A stretch of 44,850 nucleotides of DNA from Clostridium sp. CAG:433 (GTDB lineage Bacteria > Bacillota_I > Bacilli_A > RF39 > UBA660), in the NCBI GenBank assembly GCA_000433675.1, contig FR893546.1, forward strand, positions 8,518-53,367. The letters run 5' to 3'. Numbering within the stretch: position 1 is the first letter of the stretch; each line of letters starts with the position of its first letter. The notes beneath the pieces are model-generated. The model was not told the origin of the DNA. It saw nothing but the letters and a program-made list of their open reading frames with translations, and made no database searches. A program made the position numbers and the translations under genes. Shown piece after piece: positions 16,289-26,024 of this stretch.

Positions 16289-17077
16289 ATGAATGATGAA
16301 TATGTAAATGTTGTAGGAATAACATTTAAAAAATATGGTAAAAAGTATTATTTTGATTGTCATAATCTAAATTTAAGAAAAAATCTTACTGTTATTGTTG
16401 AAACAGAAAGAGGATTACAGTTTGGAACAGTAATAACAGATATAATAAAAATGGATAAAAAGAGTATTCATTATCCACTAAAAAGCGTTATTAGAGTATC
16501 AACTAAAAAAGATTATACAAATCATTTAAATAATATAAAAGATGCTAAAAATGCATATAAAAAATGTAATGAACTTATAAAAAAATATAATTTAGATATG
16601 AAGTTGGTTGATGTAAATTATACATTTGAAAGAACACAACTATTTTTTACATTTATTGCTAATGATAGAGTAGATTTTAGAGATTTAGCCAAAGACCTTG
16701 CTAAAATATATAAAACCAGAATTGAATTAAGACAAATTGGACCAAGAGATAAAGCAAAAGAAGTAGGTGGACTTGGACCTTGTGGAAGACCACTTTGTTG
16801 TTCATCATATTTATATACTTTTGATAATATAACCATAAACATGGCAAAAAATCAAAATATTGCATTAAATCCAAACAAAATTAATGGAGCATGTGGTAGA
16901 CTATTATGTTGTCTTTCATATGAAGATGATACATATTCTGAATTAAAGAAAGATTTACCAAAAGTAGGAGATATCATAAATAAAGATGGAATAAGTGGAA
17001 AAGTTATATCAGTTGATGTAATTAAAAAAACATACAGAATTGAAACAAAAGATAAGGAAATAATTGAGTTATCATAG
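16289..17077 (+). CDS. ricT: RicT (YaaT), PSP1-domain iron-sulfur protein
   Basis: Member of the RicT-RicA-RicF (YaaT-YmcA-YlbF) complex, which in B. subtilis affects mRNA processing by RNase Y, sporulation and competence. 262 aa. The PSP1 domain includes GPRDKAKEVGGLGPCGRPLCC with C165, C170 and C171, then CGRLLCCLSYE with C202, C207 and C208. These are the conserved cysteines for the two [4Fe-4S] clusters of the complex. The ATG follows GTGAGG, three bases after holB. The yabA gene that normally follows ricT in Bacillus is missing here. Confidence 0.95.
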   Translation: MNDEYVNVVGITFKKYGKKYYFDCHNLNLRKNLTVIVETERGLQFGTVITDIIKMDKKSIHYPLKSVIRVSTKKDYTNHLNNIKDAKNAYKKCNELIKKYNLDMKLVDVNYTFERTQLFFTFIANDRVDFRDLAKDLAKIYKTRIELRQIGPRDKAKEVGGLGPCGRPLCCSSYLYTFDNITINMAKNQNIALNPNKINGACGRLLCCLSYEDDTYSELKKDLPKVGDIINKDGISGKVISVDVIKKTYRIETKDKEIIELS

Positions 17078-17078
17078 T

Positions 17079-17798
17079 ATGGAAGTTGTAAATAGATTAT
17101 TAAATTATAAAGATTTAAATATTGTACAAAATACTGATTGGTTTAATTTTTCTTTAGATTCTGTATTACTTGCAAATTTTGCACTTCAAAATAAATCATA
17201 CAAAAATATAATGGATTTTTGCACAGGAAATGCACCAGTACCATTAATATTATCTAGAAAAGTCAACTGTAATATAACAGGTGTTGAAATTCAAAAAGAA
17301 GTGTATGATTTAGCAAGAAAAACACTAGAGATAAATAATCTTACGGATAGAATTAAAATATTAAATATGGATGTAAAAGATTTACCAAAGGTATATGAAA
17401 CTGATACATTTGATTTAATAACTTGTAATCCTCCTTTTTTTAGGGTAAATGAAAATTCGAAGTTAAATGAAAGTGTTATAAAAACAAATGCTAGACATGA
17501 AACTTTAATAAATTTAGAAGATATATTTTCAGTTTCTAAGAAAATACTTAAAAATAATGGTACAATTTCACTTGTTCATAGACCTGATAGATTAATAGAT
17601 ATAATCTTATGTATGAAAAAATATAATATTGAACCTAAAAGACTGCAATTAGTTTATCCAAGATATGGTTCAGAATGTAATATGATTTTAATAGAGGGTG
17701 CAAAAAATGGTAATCCATCCTTAAAAATATTGCCACCATTATATGTTCATGATAAAGATGGTAATTACTTAGAAGAAATAAAAAATATGTTTCAGTAG
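17079..17798 (+). CDS. trmN6: TrmN6/YabB-type tRNA (adenine-N6) methyltransferase
   Basis: SAM-dependent N6-adenine methyltransferase; the family methylates A37 of tRNA-Val in E. coli. 239 aa with SAM motif DFCTGNAPVPL (46-56), the following acidic motif GVEIQ and the catalytic NPPFF (117-121). The ATG lies one base after the ricT stop and lacks a strong ribosome-binding site, so translational coupling is likely. A TTG at 17064, with AAGGA upstream, would add five residues and overlap ricT. Gene order ricT-(yabA)-yabB-rsmI supports the family. The precise tRNA target is not shown by sequence. Confidence 0.88.
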   Translation: MEVVNRLLNYKDLNIVQNTDWFNFSLDSVLLANFALQNKSYKNIMDFCTGNAPVPLILSRKVNCNITGVEIQKEVYDLARKTLEINNLTDRIKILNMDVKDLPKVYETDTFDLITCNPPFFRVNENSKLNESVIKTNARHETLINLEDIFSVSKKILKNNGTISLVHRPDRLIDIILCMKKYNIEPKRLQLVYPRYGSECNMILIEGAKNGNPSLKILPPLYVHDKDGNYLEEIKNMFQ

Positions 17799-17806
17799 GT
17801 GATAAA

Positions 17807-18646
17807 ATGAGTCAAAAAAGTTATGATAATAAACCAAGTTTATATTTAATACCAACACCAATTGGTAATATGGAAGATATAACATTAAGAGCAATTAATA
17901 TTTTAAAACAAGTTGATATTGTATTTTCAGAAGATACTAGAGAAACAGCAAAATTACTTAATTATCTAGAAATAAATAAAAAATTAATATCATGTCATAA
18001 ATTTAATGAAGATAAAGTGTATGATAAAGTACTTGAATATTTATCAAACGGAATAAGTGTTGGACTTGTATCAGATAGAGGCACACCTGCGATAAGTGAT
18101 CCAGGGTACGTTGCAGCTTATCATGCAATAAAAGAAGGATATAATGTTATAGGACTTCCAGGTGCAACAGCATTTGTGCCAGCATTAATTATGTCAGGAA
18201 TAAATCCAAATAAATTTTTGTTTTATGGTTTTTTAGATAGTAAAAAATCTTCTAAAAAGAATGAACTTGAAGAATTAAAGCAAGAAAAATATACATTAAT
18301 TTTCTATGAATCACCATATAGAGTTCGTGAAACATTAGAACTTATATATGAAATATTTGGTGATAGACAGGTGAGTGTATCAAGAGAAATAAGTAAGAAA
18401 TATGAAGAAGTTTATAGAGGAAACATTAATGAAGTATTAGAAGAATTAGTTGAACCAAAAGGTGAATTTGTAATAATAGTAGAAGGAAATACTAAAAAAG
18501 AAACATATGATGATATAGATATTTTAAGTCATGTAAAAAAATTGATAGATGAAGGATATACAGAAAAAGAAGCAATAAAAAAGGTTGCGAAACTTCATAA
18601 TTTAGAAAAAAATGTTGTTTATATGGAGTATCATGGAGGTAAATAA
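17807..18646 (+). CDS. rsmI: RsmI, 16S rRNA 2'-O-methyltransferase (C1402)
   Basis: SAM-dependent tetrapyrrole-methylase-fold enzyme that methylates the ribose of C1402 in 16S rRNA. 279 aa. Visible family motifs are LYLIPTPIGNMEDITLRA (about 13-30), SEDTRET, VSDRGTPAISDPG (about 86-98) and LPGATAFVPALIMSG, then FYGFL and YESPYR. A TAGGTGAT site precedes the ATG. The stop overlaps the pth start by one base. Confidence 0.97.
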   Translation: MSQKSYDNKPSLYLIPTPIGNMEDITLRAINILKQVDIVFSEDTRETAKLLNYLEINKKLISCHKFNEDKVYDKVLEYLSNGISVGLVSDRGTPAISDPGYVAAYHAIKEGYNVIGLPGATAFVPALIMSGINPNKFLFYGFLDSKKSSKKNELEELKQEKYTLIFYESPYRVRETLELIYEIFGDRQVSVSREISKKYEEVYRGNINEVLEELVEPKGEFVIIVEGNTKKETYDDIDILSHVKKLIDEGYTEKEAIKKVAKLHNLEKNVVYMEYHGGK

Positions 18647-19200
18647 TGAAACTAATAGTAGGATTAGGTAATCCAGGTAAAGAATATAAAAATACAAGAC
18701 ATAATGTTGGTTTTGATGTTATAGATGAGTATTTAAAAAAATATAATCAAAATGTTAATAAATCAAAATTTGAAGGAATGTATTCAGAGTTAATAATAAA
18801 TGGTGAAAAAGTAATATTTTTGGAACCACAAAAATATATGAATTTATCTGGAGAAGTAGTTAGAAAATATGTAGATTACTTTAAAATAAATATAGAAGAT
18901 ATATTAGTTATTCAAGATGATTTAGATCAAGAACTTGGTAAAATCAAACTTAAACAAAATAGTTCATCAGGTGGACATAATGGAATAAAAAATATAGAAA
19001 TGCATCTTGGAACAAAGAATTATAAAAGACTAAAAATAGGTATAAGTAACAATAAAAAAATAGATACTAAAGATTATGTTTTAGGTAAATTAAATAGTGA
19101 TGATAGAAAAGTATTAGATGAAGCAATAAAAACGAGCGTAAACATAATTGATGATTATTTTAATATGAATTTTGATAAATTGATGAATAAATATAATTAA
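18646..19200 (+). CDS. pth: Pth, peptidyl-tRNA hydrolase
   Basis: Releases peptides from peptidyl-tRNA that dropped off the ribosome. 184 aa, normal length. The N-terminus MKLIVGLGNPG holds the conserved N10, and the catalytic histidine is in NTRHNVGFD (H19). The conserved acidic stretch IQDDLDQELG is at about 89-98 and SSSGGHNGIKNI at about 106-117. TGGAGG lies just upstream inside rsmI. It is followed by mfd, the usual pth-mfd pair. Confidence 0.98.
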   Translation: MKLIVGLGNPGKEYKNTRHNVGFDVIDEYLKKYNQNVNKSKFEGMYSELIINGEKVIFLEPQKYMNLSGEVVRKYVDYFKINIEDILVIQDDLDQELGKIKLKQNSSSGGHNGIKNIEMHLGTKNYKRLKIGISNNKKIDTKDYVLGKLNSDDRKVLDEAIKTSVNIIDDYFNMNFDKLMNKYN

Positions 19201-19213
19201 AAGAGATGATGAT

Positions 19214-22200
19214 ATGAATTTTTTAAATGATAAAATTTTAATAAATCAAATAGATAATGTTGCTATTTCAGGGTTAACTACTCAGTTAATCTCTTTTTGC
19301 GTTAATGATATATATAAAAGAAACAATAAAAATATATTAATAGTAACAAATTCATTATATGAAGCAAATATATATTATTCATCAATATCAAAATTAAATA
19401 ATAATGTATATTTGTTTCCTATGGATGATTTTTTAACAAGTGAATCACTTGCGATATCTCCAGAATTAAAATCAATAAGAGTAAATACATTAAATGAACT
19501 TAGTGAAAATGATCATAATATTGTAATAACAAACCTTATGGGATTTTTAAGATATTTACCTAGTAAAAAATTATGGATGGATAGTAAAATAATTTTAAAA
19601 AAAGATACAGAGGTTAATAAAGATGAATTATTTAGAAAACTTTTATCAATAGGATATGTAAGTGATACAATTGTAAATAAGACAGGAGAAGTATCAAATA
19701 GGGGATATATTTTAGATGTATTTTCTTCAAATAATGATAACCCTATAAGACTTGAATTTTGGGGAGATACAATTGATTCTATAAGATATTTTGATGTAGA
19801 ATCACAAAGATCTTTAGAAGAAATAAATGAATGTGAAATAAGACCATATTCAGAGTTTATAAATGAAAAAATGGTAGAGGATATACCTGATTATCAAAAA
19901 TATTTACCATATGTAGTAAATGAAGTATCAAGTTTATTATCATATGTAGATGACCCATTAATGATATATAAAGACTATAATCAAATAAAAAAATCATATA
20001 AAAGATTAAGAGAAGAAATATTTGAATATAGTTCTTCAAAGGAAGAAGAATATAAAACAGAATATATGCATGATTTTTCATCATTAGAACAGAACAATAA
20101 TAACATATATTTAATGACTATTGATAATGTAATTGATATAAAATCAATTAATAAAACATATAACTATTCATCAAGACTTCCAGAAAAATTTGAGTCTAAT
20201 TTTAAATATTTAAATGAATACTTAGAAAAACAATTATATTCAAATAAAATAGTTATAATTGCTTTATCAGATGAAAGTAAATTAAAAAATATAGAAAAAT
20301 ATCTAACAGTTAGTACTATTTTAACTAATGAAAATGATTTATCTAAAGGTAAAGTAAATATTATTAATTCTAATTTAGATGAAGGATTTGAGTTTGATAA
20401 TTATGTTGTTTTAACAGAAAACGAATTATTTAAAAATAGAGATAAGAAAACAAATTATAAAAATAAATTTAAATATGGAAGTAAAATTAAAGATATTGAT
20501 AATTTAAAAGTAGGAGATTATGTTGTACATTTAAATCATGGTATTGGAATGTATACAGGAATTAAAACATTAACTAAAAATGGTAATAAAAAAGACTATA
20601 TAGAAGTATCTTATAAAGATAATGATAAATTATATATTCCTGTGGAAAAGATTGATTTAATTACAAAATATTCATCTAATGAAGGTGTTGTTCCAAGATT
20701 AAATAAACTTGGTGGATCAGAATGGCAAAAAACAAAATTAAGGGTAAAAAATAAGGTAAAAGATATTGCGGATAAGTTAATTAAAATATCAGCAGAAAGA
20801 AAGTTACAAAAAGGTTTCGCTTTTAAAAAGGACGATGAATTATCTAAAGAGTTTGATTCAGAGTTTAAATATGAACCTACTGTAGATCAATATATTGCGA
20901 TTGAAAGAATAAAATCTGCGATGGAAAAAGAGTATCCAATGGATATGCTTTTATGTGGAGATGTTGGTTATGGTAAAACTGAAGTTGCATTTCGTGCGAT
21001 GTTTAAAGCCGTAAATTCAGGGAAACAAGTTGCTTACCTATGTCCAACAACAATACTTTCTTCTCAGCAGTATAAAAGTGCTTTAGAAAGATTCGGAAAC
21101 TATGGAATAAATATTGCATTACTAAATAGATTTACAAGTGTAAAAGAAGCAAATGAAATAAAGGATAAATTAGTAAATGGAAAAATAGATATAATTTTTG
21201 GTACACATAAACTATTAAATAATTCTATAAAATATAAAGATTTGGGATTACTTGTAATAGATGAAGAACAAAGATTTGGTGTTACTCATAAAGAAAAAAT
21301 AAAAGAAATGAAAAGTTCAATTGATGTACTTACTTTAAGTGCAACACCAATACCTAGAACTCTTCAAATGTCACTTGTAGGTATAAGAGATTTATCTTTA
21401 ATAGAAACTCCACCAGTAAATAGATATCCAGTTCAAACATATGTTACAGAAGAAAATCCATCAATTATTAGGGAAGCAATATATAAAGAAATGTCTAGAA
21501 ATGGACAAATATTCATTTTATATAATAGTGTAGAACATATTGATGAAAAACTTTCTGAACTTAAAAGATTAATACCAGAAGCAGATATTAGAATTGCTCA
21601 TGGACAAATGAATAAAAAACAAATAGAAGATACTATGATTAGTTTTACAAATAATGAATTTGATATTTTACTTTGTACAACAATAATAGAAACAGGTATA
21701 GATATACCAAATGTTAATACACTAATAATATATAATGCTGATAGATTTGGTTTAAGTCAGTTATATCAAATTAGAGGTAGAGTAGGAAGAAGTAATAAAA
21801 TCGCATATGCATATTTGCTTTATACTCCAAATAAAACATTAAGTGATAATGCAGTTAAAAGATTAAATGCAATAAAAGAATTTACAGAACTTGGTTCAGG
21901 TTTTCAAATTGCTATGAGAGATTTATCTATAAGAGGTGCGGGTGATATACTTGGTACTGAACAAGCAGGATTTATAGATTCTGTTGGATATGAATTATAT
22001 GTTAAAATATTAAATGATGAAGTTGATAGATTAAAAGGTATTAAAACAAAAGAAGAAATAAAAGAAGAAGAAAAACCTTTAATTGAAGTAGAAAATCATA
22101 TAAAGGATGAATATACTTCTGATGAATCATTAAAAATTGAATTACATAAAAAGATTAATGAAATAGATAGTTATGAAAAATTAGATGAAGTAAGAAGAGA

Positions 22201-22522
22201 AATAGAAGATAGATTTGGTAAGATAGATTCTGAAATGGATGTATATATGTATAGTGAATTATTCGAAAAACAGGCAAAGGAATTAAATATAAATACAGTA
22301 AATCAAACAAATCTATATGTTGAATTAGTACTTGAAAATGAACTTATAAACAAAATTCCTGTGGATAAGTTATTTATGGAAGCAAATGATATATCAACTA
22401 GATTTAAATTTGAGTATAAAAATGACAGATTATATATTAAGTTAATGACAAATGGTCTTGATAAACACTTTGTATATTATTTAACTGAATTATTATCAAA
22501 AATTAAAGATATGATAGTATAA
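19214..22522 (+). CDS. mfd: Mfd, transcription-repair coupling factor
   Basis: DNA translocase that removes RNA polymerase stalled at lesions and recruits UvrA. 1102 aa, slightly short for the family. The order is the UvrB-like N-terminal module (about 1-300), then the RNA-polymerase-interaction domain with GDYVVHLNHGIGMYTG (about 434-450). The SF2 helicase follows: Walker A GDVGYGKTE (about 582-590) and DEEQRFGV (about 682-689). Next are the QIRGRVGRS motif VI region and the C-terminal TRCF domain. A modest AGAGATGATGAT site precedes the ATG. Confidence 0.98.
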   Translation: MNFLNDKILINQIDNVAISGLTTQLISFCVNDIYKRNNKNILIVTNSLYEANIYYSSISKLNNNVYLFPMDDFLTSESLAISPELKSIRVNTLNELSENDHNIVITNLMGFLRYLPSKKLWMDSKIILKKDTEVNKDELFRKLLSIGYVSDTIVNKTGEVSNRGYILDVFSSNNDNPIRLEFWGDTIDSIRYFDVESQRSLEEINECEIRPYSEFINEKMVEDIPDYQKYLPYVVNEVSSLLSYVDDPLMIYKDYNQIKKSYKRLREEIFEYSSSKEEEYKTEYMHDFSSLEQNNNNIYLMTIDNVIDIKSINKTYNYSSRLPEKFESNFKYLNEYLEKQLYSNKIVIIALSDESKLKNIEKYLTVSTILTNENDLSKGKVNIINSNLDEGFEFDNYVVLTENELFKNRDKKTNYKNKFKYGSKIKDIDNLKVGDYVVHLNHGIGMYTGIKTLTKNGNKKDYIEVSYKDNDKLYIPVEKIDLITKYSSNEGVVPRLNKLGGSEWQKTKLRVKNKVKDIADKLIKISAERKLQKGFAFKKDDELSKEFDSEFKYEPTVDQYIAIERIKSAMEKEYPMDMLLCGDVGYGKTEVAFRAMFKAVNSGKQVAYLCPTTILSSQQYKSALERFGNYGINIALLNRFTSVKEANEIKDKLVNGKIDIIFGTHKLLNNSIKYKDLGLLVIDEEQRFGVTHKEKIKEMKSSIDVLTLSATPIPRTLQMSLVGIRDLSLIETPPVNRYPVQTYVTEENPSIIREAIYKEMSRNGQIFILYNSVEHIDEKLSELKRLIPEADIRIAHGQMNKKQIEDTMISFTNNEFDILLCTTIIETGIDIPNVNTLIIYNADRFGLSQLYQIRGRVGRSNKIAYAYLLYTPNKTLSDNAVKRLNAIKEFTELGSGFQIAMRDLSIRGAGDILGTEQAGFIDSVGYELYVKILNDEVDRLKGIKTKEEIKEEEKPLIEVENHIKDEYTSDESLKIELHKKINEIDSYEKLDEVRREIEDRFGKIDSEMDVYMYSELFEKQAKELNINTVNQTNLYVELVLENELINKIPVDKLFMEANDISTRFKFEYKNDRLYIKLMTNGLDKHFVYYLTELLSKIKDMIV

Positions 22523-22571
22523 AAATTCCAACAATTCCCAAAATATAAATGCAAGGGAAGGATGGATAAAT

Positions 22572-23096
22572 TTGAAATCAACAGGAATTACAAGAAGAAT
22601 TGATGATCTTGGAAGAATAGTAATACCAAAGGAAATAAGAAAAAACTTAAAAATAAAAGAAAATGAAGTACTAGAAATATTTATTAATAATGATGAAATA
22701 ATTTTAAAAAAGTTTTCTCATTTTAATGATTCAGAAAAAGTATTATCAGATTATATAAAAGTAATTAATGATATGACAGGTAATGATGTAATAATAACTG
22801 ATAGGGATAAAGTAATATTATCATCAAATAAATTAGAAGAGAGACTTTTAAATAAAAAGTTAAGTGAATATGTAAATGATTTAATAGAAAACAGAAGTAC
22901 ATTTTTGTCAAATGACATGAAAGGTATAGAAGTAATAGATAATGAAAAAATTAAACAAAACTATTACTTTATTCCTCTTATAATAGATAGTGATGTTGTA
23001 GGAAGTATAATAATGTTTTCTAGTAAGAAAATTGATGAAAATAGTAAATCACTACTATTAATCGCATCAAAATTACTTGTTAATTATATTGAATAA
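22572..23096 (+). CDS. spoVT: SpoVT, AbrB-type sporulation transcription regulator
   Basis: Forespore regulator acting after SigG. 174 aa, the length of SpoVT and twice that of AbrB. The N-terminal swapped-hairpin DNA-binding domain reads STGITRRIDDLGRIVIPKEI (3-22). The C-terminal half (about 55-174) is the GAF-like ligand domain of SpoVT. It begins with TTG after AAGGGAAGGATGG. This start gives the canonical N-terminus MKSTGITRR, and no ATG fits. It lies downstream of mfd as in Bacillus. A short TTCCC/GGGAA pairing touches the ribosome-binding site. Confidence 0.93.
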   Translation: MKSTGITRRIDDLGRIVIPKEIRKNLKIKENEVLEIFINNDEIILKKFSHFNDSEKVLSDYIKVINDMTGNDVIITDRDKVILSSNKLEERLLNKKLSEYVNDLIENRSTFLSNDMKGIEVIDNEKIKQNYYFIPLIIDSDVVGSIIMFSSKKIDENSKSLLLIASKLLVNYIE

Positions 23097-23112
23097 TTAA
23101 ATTGAAAAAGAG

Positions 23113-23153
23113 TCTAACATGTGGTATTATATAGTCATGTGTTAGATTTTTTT
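23113..23153 (+). terminator. spoVT terminator
   Basis: A 10-bp stem (23113-23122 with 23137-23146, two G-U pairs) and a run of seven T. It separates spoVT from dut. Confidence 0.85.
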
Positions 23154-23168
23154 ATGAGGAGGTAAAGT

Positions 23169-23645
23169 ATGAGAAAGTTTGAAAAAATTAGTAAAGAACA
23201 ATATGAGAAAGATTTAAAAGGTAAGTGTGAATATGAAGATATCAGTTTACCAGTTAGATCAACAAAACATTCTGCAGGATATGACTTTAAAAGTCCAATC
23301 GAATTTGAACTTAATCCTGGAGAAATAATTAAAGTTCCAACAGGAATAAAAGCACAAATGGAAGATGATGAATATTTAATGCTTTTAGTAAGAAGTAGCA
23401 TGGGATTTAAGTATAATGTAAGATTATGTAATCAAGTTGGAATTGTTGATTCTGATTATTATAATAATCCTGATAATGAAGGACATATGTTTATTAAAAT
23501 TCAAAATGAAGGTAAAGAAGTATTAAAAATAAATAAAGGAGATAGATTTGCACAAGGTATTTTTAATAAATTTTATTTAGTAGATGATGATTGTGCAGAT
23601 AAAGATAGAACTGGAGGATTCGGTTCAACTGGAAAGGGTGAATAA
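23169..23645 (+). CDS. dut: dUTPase (trimeric type)
   Basis: Hydrolyses dUTP to dUMP, keeping uracil out of DNA. 158 aa with all five motifs in order: SAGYDF (35-40), RSSMGF (75-80), GIVDSDYYNNPDNEGH (91-106), GDRFAQGIF (124-132) and the C-terminal glycine arm RTGGFGSTGKGE (147-158). A GAGGAGG site precedes the ATG. The gene is inserted between spoVT and metG, a position not seen in B. subtilis. Three bases separate it from metG, suggesting co-expression. Confidence 0.95.
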   Translation: MRKFEKISKEQYEKDLKGKCEYEDISLPVRSTKHSAGYDFKSPIEFELNPGEIIKVPTGIKAQMEDDEYLMLLVRSSMGFKYNVRLCNQVGIVDSDYYNNPDNEGHMFIKIQNEGKEVLKINKGDRFAQGIFNKFYLVDDDCADKDRTGGFGSTGKGE

Positions 23646-23647
23646 CT

Positions 23648-25219
23648 TTGAAAAAAACATTTTATATAACAACACCAATATATTATCCTAGTGGGAAGTT
23701 CCATATAGGTACAGCATATTGTACAACTTTAGTCGATTCTATAAAGAGATATAAAGAATTAAGAGGCTATGATGCATATATGCTTACAGGACTTGATGAA
23801 CATGGTCAAAAAATTCAAACAAAGGCAGAAGAAAATAATGTTTCTCCACAAGAGTTTGTAGATGATATGGCTAAGAAAGCAAAAGATTTATGGAAATTAA
23901 TGGATATTAGTTATGATGATTTTATAAGAACAACAGATGAAAGACATGTAAAATCAGTTACTAAGATTGTTGAAAAATTTTTAGAAAATGGTGATATTTA
24001 CAAAGGAATGTATGAAGACTGGTATTGTATGCCTTGTGAAAACTATTTTACTGAAACACAGCTTGTAGATGGTAAATGTCCTGATTGTGGTAGAGAAGTT
24101 AAAAAGATGAAAGAAGAATCATATTTCTTTAATATGAAAAAATATCAAAAATGGATTGAAGAATTTTATAAAGAAAATCCTGATTTTATTGAACCAGAAT
24201 CTAGAAAAAATGAAATATTCAAAAACTTTATAAATCCGGGACTTGAAGATTTATGTATAAGCCGTGCGACATTTGATTGGGGAATACCATTACCTAATGA
24301 TCCTAAACATGTACTTTATGTTTGGCTTGATGCACTTACAAATTATATAACTGCTTTAGGTTATATGTCAGATGATGATACTTTGTTTAAAAAATATTGG
24401 CCAGCTGACTTACATGTTGTTGGTAAAGAAATTATTAGATTCCATGGTATATACTGGCCTATATTCTTACATGCATTAGGTCTTGAAATGCCAAAGAAGA
24501 TATATGCACATAGCTGGATTGTAATGAAAGATGGTAAGATGAGTAAATCAGTTGGAAATGTAATATATCCAGAAACACTTATTAATAGGTATGGGTTAGA
24601 CGCAACTAAATATTATTTATTAAGACTAATGAGTTTTGATAAAGATTCTATGTTTACACCAGATGACTTTGTAGAAAGATATAATTCTGATTTAGCAAAT
24701 GATTTAGGTAATTTATTAAATAGAACAATTGGAATGATGAATAAATATTTTGATGGTTATATTCCAAATATAACTAAACATACAGAGTTTGATGCATCAT
24801 TTGAAGAATATGTTAATGATAAAATAAATAATTTTGCAGAATGTATGGATACATATCATGTAAGCAATGCATTAATAGAATTATGGAATGTAATATCTAG
24901 AACAAATAAGTATATTGATGAAACTGCACCTTGGGTACTTTCAAAAGAAGGAAATACTGATGAACTTAAAACAGTTATGTATTATTTAGCAGAATCATTA
25001 AGAAAAATTGCAATATTATTAAAACCATTTATGAAAAACACATCAGAAAGTATATTATCTCAGTTAAATATTAATGATATTGATAATTCTTGGGATAAAC
25101 TTTTAAATTACAATAACTTTAAAGAGGGAACAAAAGTAATAGAAAAAGGTGAACCATTATTCGTTAGACTAGATAAAGAAGAGGAAATAGAATATATTAA
25201 AGAACAAATGAAAAAATAA
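23648..25219 (+). CDS. metG: Methionyl-tRNA synthetase
   Basis: Class I synthetase charging tRNA-Met. 523 aa from a TTG start two bases after dut, with AAAGGGTG upstream. The HIGH-type motif is HIGT (19-22) in PSGKFHIGTAY. A four-cysteine zinc knuckle (C127, C130, C144, C147) is present, and KMSKS is at about 297-301 in DGKMSKSVGN. The C-terminal EMAP/tRNA-binding domain of longer homologues is absent, giving the short form. It precedes tatD as in B. subtilis. Confidence 0.98.
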   Translation: MKKTFYITTPIYYPSGKFHIGTAYCTTLVDSIKRYKELRGYDAYMLTGLDEHGQKIQTKAEENNVSPQEFVDDMAKKAKDLWKLMDISYDDFIRTTDERHVKSVTKIVEKFLENGDIYKGMYEDWYCMPCENYFTETQLVDGKCPDCGREVKKMKEESYFFNMKKYQKWIEEFYKENPDFIEPESRKNEIFKNFINPGLEDLCISRATFDWGIPLPNDPKHVLYVWLDALTNYITALGYMSDDDTLFKKYWPADLHVVGKEIIRFHGIYWPIFLHALGLEMPKKIYAHSWIVMKDGKMSKSVGNVIYPETLINRYGLDATKYYLLRLMSFDKDSMFTPDDFVERYNSDLANDLGNLLNRTIGMMNKYFDGYIPNITKHTEFDASFEEYVNDKINNFAECMDTYHVSNALIELWNVISRTNKYIDETAPWVLSKEGNTDELKTVMYYLAESLRKIAILLKPFMKNTSESILSQLNINDIDNSWDKLLNYNNFKEGTKVIEKGEPLFVRLDKEEEIEYIKEQMKK

Positions 25220-25223
25220 ATTA

Positions 25224-25255
25224 AAAGATTATACTAATTATGGTATAATCTTTTT
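25224..25255 (+). terminator. metG terminator overlapping the tatD promoter
   Basis: A perfect 11-bp stem (25224-25234 with 25243-25253) is followed by T residues. Its 3' arm overlaps an extended -10, TGGTATAAT (25241-25249), placed 17 bp before the tatD ATG. The same bases could end one transcript and start the next. Confidence 0.75.
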
Positions 25256-25266
25256 AGGTGATTTTA

Positions 25267-26016
25267 ATGCTTATTGATACACATTGTCATATTTATTATA
25301 GTGAAGTAGAAAATGCTGAAGAAATAATTAAAGAATGTAAAAAAAATAATATTGTTATGATATTAAATGGAATAGATAAAAAAAGTAATTTAGAAGTACT
25401 TGAATTATCTAAAAAATATGATAATGTATATGCAGCGATTGGTTATGATCATTCCGTGGTAAATGAAATTACAGATGAAGATTTAAAATTATTAGAGAAT
25501 CAATTAAAAAATGAAAAAGTAGTTGCGATAGGTGAAATAGGTCTAGATTATTATTGGATAAAAGATAATAAAGAAAAACAAAAGAAATTATTTGTTAAAG
25601 AATTAGAACTTGCAGAAAAATATAATTTACCGGTAATTATTCACAGTAGAGATGCAGTTCAAGATGTATATGATATATTAAAAACAAGAAATTTAAGAGG
25701 TAGTATACATTGTTATTCTGGAAGTACAGAAATGGCAAAAGAATTTATAAAAATAGGATTTAATATAGGAATTGATGGACCAATAACATTTAAAAATAAT
25801 AAAAAACAAAGAGAAATGATAAAAAATATAGATATTAATCATATTTTAGTTGAAACAGATTCACCATATTTATCACCAGAACCAAATAGAGGTAAAGTAA
25901 ATACATCACTTAATTTAGTTTATATATTAAAACAAATTGCAAGTGAACTTGATATGGAATATGAAGAAATAAAAGAAATAACTACAAATAATGCTAGAAA
26001 CTTATTTAAAATATAG
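25267..26016 (+). CDS. tatD: TatD-family metal-dependent deoxyribonuclease
   Basis: TIM-barrel metallohydrolase with 3'-5' DNase activity in characterised members. 249 aa from the ATG at 25267, which follows TAGGTG; a GTG three codons earlier overlaps that site. Metal ligands are visible: DTHCH (4-8), GEIGLDYYW (about 89-97), IHSRDA (about 124-129), HCYSGS (about 149-154) and ETDSPYL (about 198-204). It ends eight bases before rsmA. The rnmV gene, usually next to rsmA in Bacillus, is absent. Confidence 0.95.
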   Translation: MLIDTHCHIYYSEVENAEEIIKECKKNNIVMILNGIDKKSNLEVLELSKKYDNVYAAIGYDHSVVNEITDEDLKLLENQLKNEKVVAIGEIGLDYYWIKDNKEKQKKLFVKELELAEKYNLPVIIHSRDAVQDVYDILKTRNLRGSIHCYSGSTEMAKEFIKIGFNIGIDGPITFKNNKKQREMIKNIDINHILVETDSPYLSPEPNRGKVNTSLNLVYILKQIASELDMEYEEIKEITTNNARNLFKI

Positions 26017-26024
26017 GAGTATAT

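Noticed and set aside
19197..19298. Hairpin TTAACT/AGTTAA with T-rich tail inside the start of mfd, and a long-range AAAAGAGAT/ATCTCTTTT pairing
   Set aside because: The stem is only 6 bp of weak pairs inside a well-conserved coding sequence; likely chance in AT-rich DNA.
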